A stretch of 64,000 bases of DNA from Lachnospiraceae bacterium YSB2008 (GTDB lineage Bacteria > Bacillota > Clostridia > Lachnospirales > Lachnospiraceae), in the NCBI GenBank assembly GCA_000687655.1, contig JHWR01000013.1, forward strand, positions 1-64,000. The letters run 5' to 3'. Positions within the stretch are counted from its first letter, which is position 1. Each line of letters begins with the position of its first letter. Below are positions 42,756 to 50,683 of the stretch, one piece after another. A program made the position numbers and the translations under genes. The notes under the pieces were generated by a model. It saw nothing but the letters and a program-made list of their open reading frames with translations. It was not told where the DNA came from and ran no database searches.

Positions 42756-44894
42756 TTACAGTATCATAGAAAGCGATATACGCTTCTTCTTTTCATCTAC
42801 TGAAAGTATCTTTACTTCTACGATATCTCCAACGCTGACAACATCGAGTGGGTGCTTTACGAATTTCTTCTTCGTGAGCTGAGATATATGTACGAGGCCG
42901 TCCTGGTGAACGCCTATATCTACGAAAGCTCCGAAATCTATAACATTGCGGACGGTTCCCTTGAGTATCATACCTTCCTGAAGGTCTTTCATCTCAAGGA
43001 CGTCGCTTCTGAGAACTACAGGTGGGAGGTCTTCTCTTGGGTCACGGCCCGGTGAGGAGATCTCTTTTACTATGTCACGGAGTGTAGGCTCACCTACTCC
43101 AAGCTTTTCAGCCATCTTCTTATAATCCTGTACGAATACTACAGCGCCTTCCTTAACAGAATTCATATCTACATTACATTCTTTCAGGAGGCTCATTGCT
43201 GCCGTATAACTCTCCGGATGAACTCCTGTATTATCAAGAGGATTCTTTCCACCGGAGATTCTCATGAATCCCGCGCACTGCTCGTAAGCTTTCGGTCCAA
43301 GCTTAGGTACTTTCAGAAGATCCTTTCTTTCCTTGAAGCTTCCGTTCTCTTCACGATAGGTAACTATATTCTTTGCTATAGTTTTGTTTATTCCTGATAT
43401 GTACTCCATTAGTGGTGCGGAAGCTGTATTAAGGTCTACACCTACACTGTTAACGCAGTCTTCAACTACACCTGAAAGTGCATCTCCGAGTTTCTTCTGA
43501 TTCATGTCATGCTGATACTGGCCTACACCTATGGACTTAGGATCAATCTTTACAAGTTCTGCAAGTGGGTCCTGTACTCGTCTTGCTATGGAAGCGGCAC
43601 TACGCTGACCTACGTCGAAATTAGGGAATTCCTCTGTTGCCAGCTTGCTGGCTGAGTAAACAGAAGCACCTGCTTCATTTGTTATGACATAGCTTACCTT
43701 TTCAGGAATTTCTTTCAGGAGTTCGGCTACGATAAGCTCGGATTCACGGCTGGCCGTTCCATTTCCTATGGATATAAGTGTTATGCCATATTTCTTTATA
43801 AGCTGCTTTACCTTTTCCTTTGCAGCTTTTATCTTCATTTCATTTGTAGGAGCAGTAGGGAAGACAACTGCTGTATCAAGCACCTTGCCTGTAGGATCAA
43901 CTACGGCAAGCTTACATCCTGTTCTGAAGGCAGGATCCCAGCCAAGTACCGTATGACCGGCAACCGGCGATTGCATAAGAAGCTGGTGAAGATTCTTGCC
44001 GAATACCGTTATAGCACTGTCCTCAGCTCTTTCAGTAAGCGCGGAACGTATCTCACGCTCTATGGACGGGGCTATGAGTCTGGAATATGAGTCTTCAATC
44101 GCTTCCATGAGATATGGAGTTGTGAATTCATTATCACTTGTTATTGTGTTGTTCTTAAGATATCTGATTATATCTTCTTCAGGTGCTTCCAGCTTAACTG
44201 TCAGGAATTTCTCCTTTTCACCACGATTGAGAGCGAGGATCTGATAATCTGTCAGCTTGTCTACAGGCTGCTTGAAATCATAATAATTCTCGTAAACCGA
44301 TTCAGCCTCTGCATCCTTTGCTTTGGATGATATGAAACCGTTCTTCTCGGTAATCTTTCTTATTATGGTTCTGTAATCTGCCTCATCGGAAATTCCTTCG
44401 GCAATGATGTCTTTAGCTCCGGCTATAGCAGCATCGACATCAGCAACACCTTTTTCTTCATCTATAAAGCTTTCTGCATCCTTCCTTATGTCGTGATCTG
44501 TCATCTGAAGAAGGATGATATTTGAAAGACCCTCGAGCCCCTTTTCACGTGCTATGTCAGCTCTGGTCTTTTTTCTCTGCTTATATGGTCTGTAGAGGTC
44601 TTCAACAGTAACAAGAGCTTCAGCCTTCAGGATTTTATCCTTCAGTTCGTCCGTCAGCTTGCCCTGCTCCTCTATAGAAGCTATAACCTGCTCTTTTCTT
44701 TCCTCAAGATTTCTTAAATAAGTAAGCCTTTCATTTAAGGTACGGAGCTGCTCGTCGTTAAGTACACCTGTTTTTTCTTTACGGTAACGAGCGATAAACG
44801 GAATGGTATTTCCCTCGTCTATAAGCTGAACTGCAGCCTCAACCTGCCATACCTCAACCTTAAGTTCACTTGCTATCTTTGCTTCAATATTCAT
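42756..44894 (-). CDS. tex: Tex family S1 RNA-binding protein
   Basis: A 712-residue protein. Tex N-terminal helical region (IEAKIASELKVEVWQVEAAV, FIARYRKEKTGVLNDEQLR), YqgF/RuvC-like domain (VLGWDPAFRTGCKLAVVDPT), helix-hairpin-helix elements (NIVTYREENGSFKERKDLL) and a C-terminal S1 domain (LKGTVRNVIDFGAFVDIGVH). Tex acts on nucleic acids and transcription; the exact function is debated. The start at 44894 has GGAGG five bases upstream and replaces the longer frame at 44924. Confidence 0.95.
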   Translation of the reverse strand: MNIEAKIASELKVEVWQVEAAVQLIDEGNTIPFIARYRKEKTGVLNDEQLRTLNERLTYLRNLEERKEQVIASIEEQGKLTDELKDKILKAEALVTVEDLYRPYKQRKKTRADIAREKGLEGLSNIILLQMTDHDIRKDAESFIDEEKGVADVDAAIAGAKDIIAEGISDEADYRTIIRKITEKNGFISSKAKDAEAESVYENYYDFKQPVDKLTDYQILALNRGEKEKFLTVKLEAPEEDIIRYLKNNTITSDNEFTTPYLMEAIEDSYSRLIAPSIEREIRSALTERAEDSAITVFGKNLHQLLMQSPVAGHTVLGWDPAFRTGCKLAVVDPTGKVLDTAVVFPTAPTNEMKIKAAKEKVKQLIKKYGITLISIGNGTASRESELIVAELLKEIPEKVSYVITNEAGASVYSASKLATEEFPNFDVGQRSAASIARRVQDPLAELVKIDPKSIGVGQYQHDMNQKKLGDALSGVVEDCVNSVGVDLNTASAPLMEYISGINKTIAKNIVTYREENGSFKERKDLLKVPKLGPKAYEQCAGFMRISGGKNPLDNTGVHPESYTAAMSLLKECNVDMNSVKEGAVVFVQDYKKMAEKLGVGEPTLRDIVKEISSPGRDPREDLPPVVLRSDVLEMKDLQEGMILKGTVRNVIDFGAFVDIGVHQDGLVHISQLTKKKFVKHPLDVVSVGDIVEVKILSVDEKKKRISLSMIL

Positions 44895-44984
44895 ATGTGC
44901 CTCCGAATGTATCTCGCTGGGCAAAAACCCGCCTCGGATACGGTATCACAAAAAGGTGAAGTAGTCAAATTCGTTGATGCTTTA

Positions 44985-45015
44985 TTTACAAACTGCGGAG
45001 ACATTGTGTTATAAT
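44985..45015 (+). promoter_or_regulatory. Promoter of the LytS-like kinase gene, possibly leaderless
   Basis: TTTACA at 44985-44990, a 19-base spacer, and TATAAT at 45010-45015 with upstream GTGT. The expected start near 45022 coincides with the A of the best ATG, and no ribosome binding site lies between them. Confidence 0.6.
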
Positions 45016-45021
45016 TGCCGT

Positions 45022-46308
45022 ATGAAAGTAATACTTGACTATATTTTTACTAATTACATAACGCTGATTATCCTTGCGACGATTATTCTAATGACATGTG
45101 TCAGCAAGAAAAATGATATCAAGGGCACATGGTACATTCATTTGCTTGTCTTGGTAGTATTCATTCTGTCTGTTGTGGAATATGTCGAGATCTGGGCAGA
45201 TATGTATAACAAGAGTTATAGAATACTCTATTACAAAACGACTCTGGTTTACTGGCTTTATCCATTGCTGGCTTTGCTTCTTCTATATATTACAGGTGAA
45301 GTAAAGCGCAAAGGTCTTGTTACAATTCCATTGATCATTAATATGGTCATTACTGCTATTGATCTGGCAGAAACCGGAATCGTTTATCGGTTTACCGAGG
45401 ATCACCACTACAGAGGAGGACCGCTGTCTTATCTCCCTATTTATGTTGAGATTTTTTACGTTGTTCTTCTGGCAATATATTCAGTCCGTTGTCTCAGCGA
45501 AAAGCAGAAACAGAAGGGTATCGTAGTGCTTTTTATGGCAGTGATAGTTTTCATTACACAGACTATGGGTGCGCTTGGCATGGAGAGTAAATACATGCCT
45601 ACAATCGCTGCCATAGAAGTCCTGACTTACTATTACTACCTTTCAGCAGTTGAACATGGGGAGACTCTGGAGGCACTGGCTGAGAACCGGATAAAGCTGG
45701 AGCAGAACAAGAATAATCTTCTGCTTGCACAGATAAGACCACATTTCATTAACAGTAATCTCGCTGTTATAAGAAGTCTCTGCTACGAGGAACCGGAAAA
45801 GGCTGTTGAAATGATAGACCATTTTTCTGAATATCTCAGGGAGAATATTAAGCAGATTGATGACAGCAGGCTGGTGCCTTTTAAAGATGAAATGGAGTCA
45901 GTGGAGAATTATCTTTATCTGGAAATGCAACGCTTCCAGGACAGGGTAAGCATAGAAGAAGATCTGCAGGTTACAGATTTTTATGTTCCGCCGCTTTCGA
46001 TACAGACTATAGTGGAAAATGCTGTAAGACACGGTATAAGCATGACCGGCGTTAAAGGTACGATATGGATAAGTACCAGAAAAGAAGAAAATGAAACTCT
46101 GGTTATTGTAAAGGATAATGGAAAAGGCTTTGATCCGGAGCAGATTGATTTCGATGGAGCGAACCATGTCGGAGTCAAAAATGTAAAGGACAGATATCAG
46201 AGACTGCTTGGAGGTCATGTAGATATAGAGAGTAAAGTTGGAGAGGGGACTGTCGTTACATTTCATATCCCTGATGAAAACAATGAATCAGCCTTAGAGG
46301 AGTGGTAA
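45022..46308 (+). CDS. LytS/YehU-type membrane sensor histidine kinase
   Basis: A 428-residue kinase. Six or so spans occupy about 1-200. The kinase core begins near residue 225 with the phosphoacceptor block AQIRPHFINSNLAVIRSL (His near 240), followed by IVENAVRHGI (N box), VKDNGKGFDP (G1) and GEGTVVTFHIP (G2). This is the HisKA-less (His_kinase) type found in LytS. The response regulator gene follows after 3 bases. The ATG at 45022 is preferred to 44974, because the latter lies upstream of the predicted promoter. The transcript may be leaderless. Confidence 0.92.
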   Translation: MKVILDYIFTNYITLIILATIILMTCVSKKNDIKGTWYIHLLVLVVFILSVVEYVEIWADMYNKSYRILYYKTTLVYWLYPLLALLLLYITGEVKRKGLVTIPLIINMVITAIDLAETGIVYRFTEDHHYRGGPLSYLPIYVEIFYVVLLAIYSVRCLSEKQKQKGIVVLFMAVIVFITQTMGALGMESKYMPTIAAIEVLTYYYYLSAVEHGETLEALAENRIKLEQNKNNLLLAQIRPHFINSNLAVIRSLCYEEPEKAVEMIDHFSEYLRENIKQIDDSRLVPFKDEMESVENYLYLEMQRFQDRVSIEEDLQVTDFYVPPLSIQTIVENAVRHGISMTGVKGTIWISTRKEENETLVIVKDNGKGFDPEQIDFDGANHVGVKNVKDRYQRLLGGHVDIESKVGEGTVVTFHIPDENNESALEEW

Positions 46309-46311
46309 ATT

Positions 46312-47067
46312 ATGAAGTGTCTGATAGCGGATGATGAAATACTCATACTTCGAGATATAAAAAGAACGGCAATAAAAGTACTTGGCGAGAATACGGAGAT
46401 TTTTGAAGCTTCAAACTCAGATGAGGCTCTTGAGATAATCAAAAGTAATGATATACCGATTGCATTTCTTGATATTGACATGCCATTTATCAGTGGACTT
46501 GAAGTGGCTAAGAAGATACAGGAAATGAAGCCAAAGACTAATATCATATTTGTTACCGGATATGAACAATATGCTCTTGAAGCGCTTGAATTGTATGTAA
46601 GTGGGTTCATCATGAAGCCTGTAAATGAAAATAACATGCGTAAAGCTATTGATAATCTCAGATTTCCGATTGCTGAGCTTACGGTAAAGTGTTTCGGTAA
46701 ATTTGAAGTTTTCTATGATGGAAGACCTGTTAATTTTAAGAGATCGAAATGCAAGGAAGTATTTGCGTATCTGATAGATAAAAGGGGAGCTTTCGTTTCC
46801 GAGGATGAACTTAGATTCCTTCTTTGGTCAGAGGATGAGGACACGGACAAAAAAAGACGTTATGTCAGAAATATTATAAGCGATATCAGAGTTACACTAA
46901 AAGAATGTGGAAAAGATGATGTGATCATCAATGACAACAAATCCTCTTATGCGGTAAAAATGGACAGTATAAGTTGTGATCTGTATGATTATCTCGATAG
47001 AAAGTCAGATAAAGGTAAGGCTGATAAGGACAGATATATGGCCCAATATGAATGGGCAATATTGTAA
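46312..47067 (+). CDS. Response regulator with OmpR/SARP-like winged-helix domain
   Basis: A 251-residue regulator. Receiver domain residues 1-118 with acidic pocket DDE (LIADDEILIL), phospho-acceptor Asp54 in FLDIDMPF, Thr in VTGYEQY, and Lys in FIMKPV. The C-terminal half (about 122-251) begins VKCFGKFEVFYDGRPVNF and resembles the winged-helix N-terminus of SARP-type activators (KCKEVFAYLIDKRGAFVSED). LytS-type kinases normally pair with LytTR regulators, so the pairing is unusual. Its likely target includes the small gene downstream. Confidence 0.88.
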   Translation: MKCLIADDEILILRDIKRTAIKVLGENTEIFEASNSDEALEIIKSNDIPIAFLDIDMPFISGLEVAKKIQEMKPKTNIIFVTGYEQYALEALELYVSGFIMKPVNENNMRKAIDNLRFPIAELTVKCFGKFEVFYDGRPVNFKRSKCKEVFAYLIDKRGAFVSEDELRFLLWSEDEDTDKKRRYVRNIISDIRVTLKECGKDDVIINDNKSSYAVKMDSISCDLYDYLDRKSDKGKADKDRYMAQYEWAIL

Positions 47068-47153
47068 TTGAATTCTCAGTGGCAGATTTGTGGCACCCAT
47101 GTGATATACTCTTAAGGTGAAATGTAAATGTGTCTTTTAAAGAGGTTAAGAGT

Positions 47154-47380
47154 ATGAAACATAATCTGAGAGAAAGAAAGAATTTACTTAATGCGTTATT
47201 AATGACAGCTCTTGCTGGAATCTAGTATTTGGTACATGGATAGATTCATATGCTATGCAGAACGCCGTGCAGACAGAAAGTGGTAAGTCAACTCATGTAG
47301 TCGTTGTTGCACTTATTGTACTTTTAACTGCGACAGGAGTCGGGCTTTTGATCAGAAAAATAAGGAATAAATCCAGATAA
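47154..47380 (+). pseudogene. Small membrane protein gene with a frameshift
   Basis: The frame starting at 47154 (AGAGG upstream) encodes MKHNLRERKNLLNALLMTAL-AGI and stops at TAG 47223-47225. Shifting frame there, it continues as LVFGTWIDSYAMQN... and ends with a second membrane span (VVVVALIVLLTATGVGLLIR) and IRKIRNKSR, stop at 47378-47380. The two parts together would make a plausible protein of about 75 residues with a signal anchor, a short external loop and a C-terminal span. A single lost base explains the break. A sequencing error or programmed frameshift is also possible. It follows the two-component system by 86 bases. Confidence 0.6.
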
Positions 47381-47394
47381 ACAAATATATATAT

Positions 47395-47449
47395 CTAATG
47401 GGGGACGGGATCCTTTGGCTAAAAACCAAAGGAACCTGTCCCTCATTAG
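47395..47449. repeat. REP-like long hairpin upstream of glmS
   Basis: CTAATGGGGGACGGG-A-TCCTTTGG, loop CTAAAAA, CCAAAGGA-A-CCTGTCCCTCATTAG. The 8-bp inner stem is perfect and the 15-bp outer stem pairs at 13 positions. GGGACGGG...CCTTTGG...CCTGTCCC palindromes are recurrent intergenic elements in several clostridia. No strong T-run follows. It lies 36 bases before the glmS -35 box. Confidence 0.75.
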
Positions 47450-47484
47450 TTTGTAAATTAATCAACTGTTAAACAACCCTTAAT

Positions 47485-47513
47485 TTGCTTAAAACCTATC
47501 TTTATGGTACAAT
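47485..47513 (+). promoter_or_regulatory. Promoter of the glmS ribozyme/glmS transcript
   Basis: TTGCTT at 47485-47490, a 17-base spacer, and TACAAT at 47508-47513. The predicted start is near 47520, about 46 bases before the ribozyme cleavage site. Confidence 0.78.
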
Positions 47514-47565
47514 TTACGCGGTTATGTAAGAAAGGAGACATGGCTTTCGAAAGGTTAAGAACCTT

Positions 47566-47716
47566 AGCGCCAGACTGAAATGATAATAATAAAAAAGCAT
47601 TTCAGTTGACGAGGTGAAGGGTTATCGAAATATTCGGCGGGTGCCCTTCCGTACCACACATGCGTTAGTGCTGTTACAAACCTATCGGGTGACCGGGAGA
47701 CAAAGGACAGTACAGT
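47566..47716 (+). promoter_or_regulatory. glmS glucosamine-6-phosphate ribozyme/riboswitch
   Basis: The conserved core is present: AGCGCCAGA just after the cleavage site (between A47566 and G47567), GACGAGG, GGGTTATCGAAATATTCGGC, and the downstream GGGTGACCGGGAGACAAAGGACAG. Family knowledge: glucosamine-6-phosphate acts as cofactor for self-cleavage, and the cleaved mRNA is degraded, closing a feedback loop on GlmS. The 3' boundary is approximate. Confidence 0.96.
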
Positions 47717-47744
47717 GTAAATATAATAAAAAAGGAGAAATAAT

Positions 47745-49562
47745 ATGTGTGGTATTATTGGTTTTACGGGAAATGAACCTGTAAAGGATATTCTTATTGA
47801 TGGACTTGCGCAGCTTGAGTACAGAGGCTATGACAGCGCAGGTATAGCGATGATGGACAAGAAGGACGGTATCGTCCTTATGAAGAAGACCGGTAAAGTA
47901 GCTGAGCTTAAAGAAGCAGCAGGAGATCTTAAATGTGATGCGACCTGCGGTATAGGTCATACAAGATGGGCTACTCACGGTGGAGTAACAGATACAAATG
48001 CTCATCCTCACCAGGTTGGCAAGGTTGTTATTATACATAACGGTATCATCGAGAATTATCGTGAACTCATATCAGAGTATGGTCTTAAGAACAGTCTTAA
48101 GTCTGAGACAGATACTGAAGTAGTCGCAGCACTTCTTGACAAATTCTATGAAGGAAATCCTAAGAAGACAATTAAAGAAGTAGTAAGCAAGCTTGCCGGC
48201 TCATTTGCTCTCTGCATTATGTTTGAGGATGTACCGGAGAAGATATATGCAATCAGAAATGTAAGTCCTATGGTTGCTGCAGAAAGTGAGCAGGGTTCGG
48301 TTATAGCATCAGACCTTACAGCGCTCATTCCATTTTCAAGAAGGTACTTTGTAGTTCCTGAGTATCATATCCTTACTATGTACAAGGATTCGATAAAGGT
48401 TGAGGATCTCAAAGGCAATCGTGTTGAGCCTGAATTCCTGGAGGTTAACTGGGATATTAACTCAGCACAGAAGGGCGGATATCCATACTTTATGCTGAAG
48501 GAGATTCATGAACAGCCTGAAGCACTTGAGAGAACGGTTGCTCCGAGAGTAAAGGACGGTCTTCCTTATCTTCTTGATGACGGAATCGATGACGAGGTAT
48601 TTAAGAATATAACAGGAATTACTGTAGTTGCCTGTGGAACGGCTATGCACGCAGGACTTGTAGGAAAGTACGCTATAGAGAGTAAGCTTCGCATACCTGT
48701 AAATGTAGAGATAGCTTCTGAATTCAGATACAAGGATCCGATAATAGATGAGAAGACACTGACTATCGTGCTTTCACAGTCAGGTGAGACCATAGATACA
48801 CTTGAGGCTCTGAAGCTTGCAAAGAGGAAGGGTTCAAAGGTTCTCTCAATCGTAAATGTAAAGGGATCAACCATTGCCCGTGAGAGTGACTATGTTCTGT
48901 ATACTCATGCAGGTCCTGAGATTGCGGTTGCAAGTACAAAAGCATATACGGTTCAGATTTCTGCAATGTATCTCCTGCTCTGCAAGATAGGTCTTGTTAA
49001 GGGAATCATGGCAGAGGATGAAGCTAAGGCATTCATAAGTAATCTTGAAGGTGCAGGCGAGATAATACAGCAGACTCTGGATATGGGAAATAATATCGAG
49101 AAGATTGCAAATCATATCAAGAATTCACCTGATCTCTTCTATATCGGACGTGGCATAGATTACACCATGAGTCTTGAAGCTTCACTCAAGCTTAAGGAAA
49201 TTTCATATATTCACGCTGAGGCTTATGCGGCAGGTGAGCTTAAACATGGTACTATAGCACTTATATCTGAAAATGTACCGGTCATTGCTATTGCAACCGA
49301 GAAGGATGTGTACGGCAAGGTCATTTCCAATGTTAAAGAGGTTAAGTCAAGAGGGGCTTATGTAATACTTGTAAGCACGGATGATCAGATTGATGACAAA
49401 TCCATCTGTGACAGACAGATAAGAATTCCTGAGACAGAGAAGTATTTCTCAGTATTTGCTACAGCGGTTGTTCTTCAGCTCATAGCTTATTACACATCTG
49501 ATGCCAAGGGACTTGATGTGGATAAGCCAAGAAATCTTGCAAAGTCTGTTACTGTTGAATAA
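47745..49562 (+). CDS. glmS: Glutamine-fructose-6-phosphate aminotransferase
   Basis: A 605-residue enzyme making glucosamine-6-phosphate from fructose-6-phosphate and glutamine, the entry to wall amino sugars. The N-terminal glutaminase nucleophile is Cys2 (MCGIIGFTG), with HTRWATHGGVTD nearby. Two SIS domains follow (VACGTAMHAGLVGKY, LSQSGETIDTLEALK, ASTKAYTVQI) and the C-terminus ends NLAKSVTVE. AAAGGAG lies seven bases before the start. It is controlled by the ribozyme upstream. Confidence 0.98.
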   Translation: MCGIIGFTGNEPVKDILIDGLAQLEYRGYDSAGIAMMDKKDGIVLMKKTGKVAELKEAAGDLKCDATCGIGHTRWATHGGVTDTNAHPHQVGKVVIIHNGIIENYRELISEYGLKNSLKSETDTEVVAALLDKFYEGNPKKTIKEVVSKLAGSFALCIMFEDVPEKIYAIRNVSPMVAAESEQGSVIASDLTALIPFSRRYFVVPEYHILTMYKDSIKVEDLKGNRVEPEFLEVNWDINSAQKGGYPYFMLKEIHEQPEALERTVAPRVKDGLPYLLDDGIDDEVFKNITGITVVACGTAMHAGLVGKYAIESKLRIPVNVEIASEFRYKDPIIDEKTLTIVLSQSGETIDTLEALKLAKRKGSKVLSIVNVKGSTIARESDYVLYTHAGPEIAVASTKAYTVQISAMYLLLCKIGLVKGIMAEDEAKAFISNLEGAGEIIQQTLDMGNNIEKIANHIKNSPDLFYIGRGIDYTMSLEASLKLKEISYIHAEAYAAGELKHGTIALISENVPVIAIATEKDVYGKVISNVKEVKSRGAYVILVSTDDQIDDKSICDRQIRIPETEKYFSVFATAVVLQLIAYYTSDAKGLDVDKPRNLAKSVTVE

Positions 49563-49579
49563 GCACCGGGTTTGCATGC

Positions 49580-49608
49580 TTGACGTAACGAATAATAAAA
49601 ACTATAAT
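49580..49608 (+). promoter_or_regulatory. Promoter of tRNA-Ser
   Basis: TTGACG at 49580-49585, a 17-base spacer, and a perfect TATAAT at 49603-49608. It is one of the strongest promoters in the window. The predicted start is near 49615. Confidence 0.85.
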
Positions 49609-49613
49609 ACACC

Positions 49614-49639
49614 GTGGTTTCGGATGAATCCGGAGCCAC
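49614..49639 (+). other. Hairpin in the 5' leader of the tRNA-Ser precursor
   Basis: GTGGTTTCGGAT and ATCCGGAGCCAC pair over 12 positions (with G-T pairs) around a two-to-four base loop. It begins at the predicted transcription start and is followed by ATTTT, six bases before the tRNA. It could protect the precursor 5' end or terminate glmS read-through. Confidence 0.65.
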
Positions 49640-49644
49640 ATTTT

Positions 49645-49730
49645 GGAGACGTATCGAAGTGGTCATAACGGGGCGCACTCGAAATGCGTTAGCCCTCCGG
49701 GGCACGAGGGTTCGAATCCCTCCGTCTCCG
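49645..49730 (+). tRNA. tRNA-Ser (anticodon CGA)
   Basis: An 86-base class II tRNA: acceptor GGAGACG/CGTCTCC, anticodon loop CTCGAAA with CGA at 49680-49682, and a long variable arm (CCCTCCGGGGCACGAGGG region). No CCA is encoded. It is transcribed alone. Confidence 0.97.
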
Positions 49731-49738
49731 CTCACAGT

Positions 49739-49767
49739 AAAAGGATGCCGAAGTGCATCCTTTTTTT
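49739..49767 (+). terminator. Intrinsic terminator after tRNA-Ser
   Basis: AAAAGGATGC, loop CGAAGT, GCATCCTTTT, inside a run of seven T residues. Confidence 0.95.
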
Positions 49768-49890
49768 GTCTTTGCATTTTTAGAAAAAAGTTTGCTAAAA
49801 ACAGGTCTGTGAAGTAAAATGAATCTGTTAGCAGTTTATCCGTGATTATTGGGTAAAATCAATATATAGAAGAAACGAGGAGGGTTACAT

Positions 49891-50277
49891 ATGGCTTGTT
49901 TTCTGGTATCGGCTGCTGAAGCAGTAGTTACAGAAGTTGCAGTTAAGGCTGTAGAGAAGAAAGAACAGAAGGACGGTGTTTCGAAAGAAACTACAGGACA
50001 CATAACTTTTTCCAAAAAGCTTTCATGGCTCAGGAATATGCTTCTTGGTGGCTCGGCACTTCTTATGTTTGAACACATCTGGCATGGAGAGGTTGTTCCT
50101 TGGTTCCCATTCCTGACGGCGGCAGAGAATCCGGAGGATCTCCTGGAGATGTTCCATGAGATGGCAACGGTTGGTGTTACAATGGCACTTCTGGTTACAG
50201 CTGTATGGGCTGTCATAGTCACAGTTGTTTCCATTATTGAAAAAAGATCAGAAGCTGCGGCTCCGGCAGAAAAATAG
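49891..50277 (+). CDS. Small membrane protein, unassigned (first of a pair)
   Basis: A 128-residue protein starting MACFLVSAAEAVVTEVAVK, with a weakly hydrophobic start, one span near 47-63 (LRNMLLGGSALLMFEHIWH, containing two His) and a C-terminal span (TMALLVTAVWAVIVTVVSI). The ribosome binding site is excellent (GAGGAGGG). I do not recognise the family. The second gene starts 11 bases downstream, so they are co-transcribed and probably act together. Confidence 0.72.
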   Translation: MACFLVSAAEAVVTEVAVKAVEKKEQKDGVSKETTGHITFSKKLSWLRNMLLGGSALLMFEHIWHGEVVPWFPFLTAAENPEDLLEMFHEMATVGVTMALLVTAVWAVIVTVVSIIEKRSEAAAPAEK

Positions 50278-50288
50278 GAGGTGCGGTC

Positions 50289-50606
50289 ATGACTTTGATA
50301 TGTTCTACTTTTGCGGCTATAGTTTGTACGATCATCTGGTATAAATCATTGCCTAAGAATGAACTCAGAATTGATATTCTCTGCTGGATGTACTGGGGTG
50401 CATCTATTATGTGGTTTGTTGATGCTATATTTGAGTATGTTGAGTTGAAAGATGCTTATTTCACACCTGCACCGGCTGATATGCTGAATGATTTCTTCCT
50501 TGGCATTTCGGTTGTGGCACTTGGGCTTATCATATGGCTCATAATACTTCTTATAAAGGATCCAAGAGGAGTGCTCAAAAAAGCGTTATTAAAAAAAGAA
50601 CAGTAA
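50289..50606 (+). CDS. Small membrane protein, unassigned (second of a pair)
   Basis: A 105-residue protein with three hydrophobic segments: CSTFAAIVCTIIWY, DILCWMYWGASIMWFVDAIF and FFLGISVVALGLIIWLIILL. Its C-terminus is basic (KKALLKKEQ). GGAGGTG precedes the ATG. It is unusually rich in Trp and Cys. No family is recognised. The pair ends at an intrinsic terminator. Confidence 0.72.
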   Translation: MTLICSTFAAIVCTIIWYKSLPKNELRIDILCWMYWGASIMWFVDAIFEYVELKDAYFTPAPADMLNDFFLGISVVALGLIIWLIILLIKDPRGVLKKALLKKEQ

Positions 50607-50617
50607 GAAAAATGCGG

Positions 50618-50647
50618 CGGCTCTGTTAATTAGGCAGAGCCGTTTTT
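50618..50647 (+). terminator. Intrinsic terminator after the small membrane pair
   Basis: CGGCTCTG, loop TTAATTAGG, CAGAGCCG, followed by TTTTT. Confidence 0.93.
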
Positions 50648-50683
50648 GAAAAAAGAAATTTGAAAAACAGAACGGGAGTAGAT

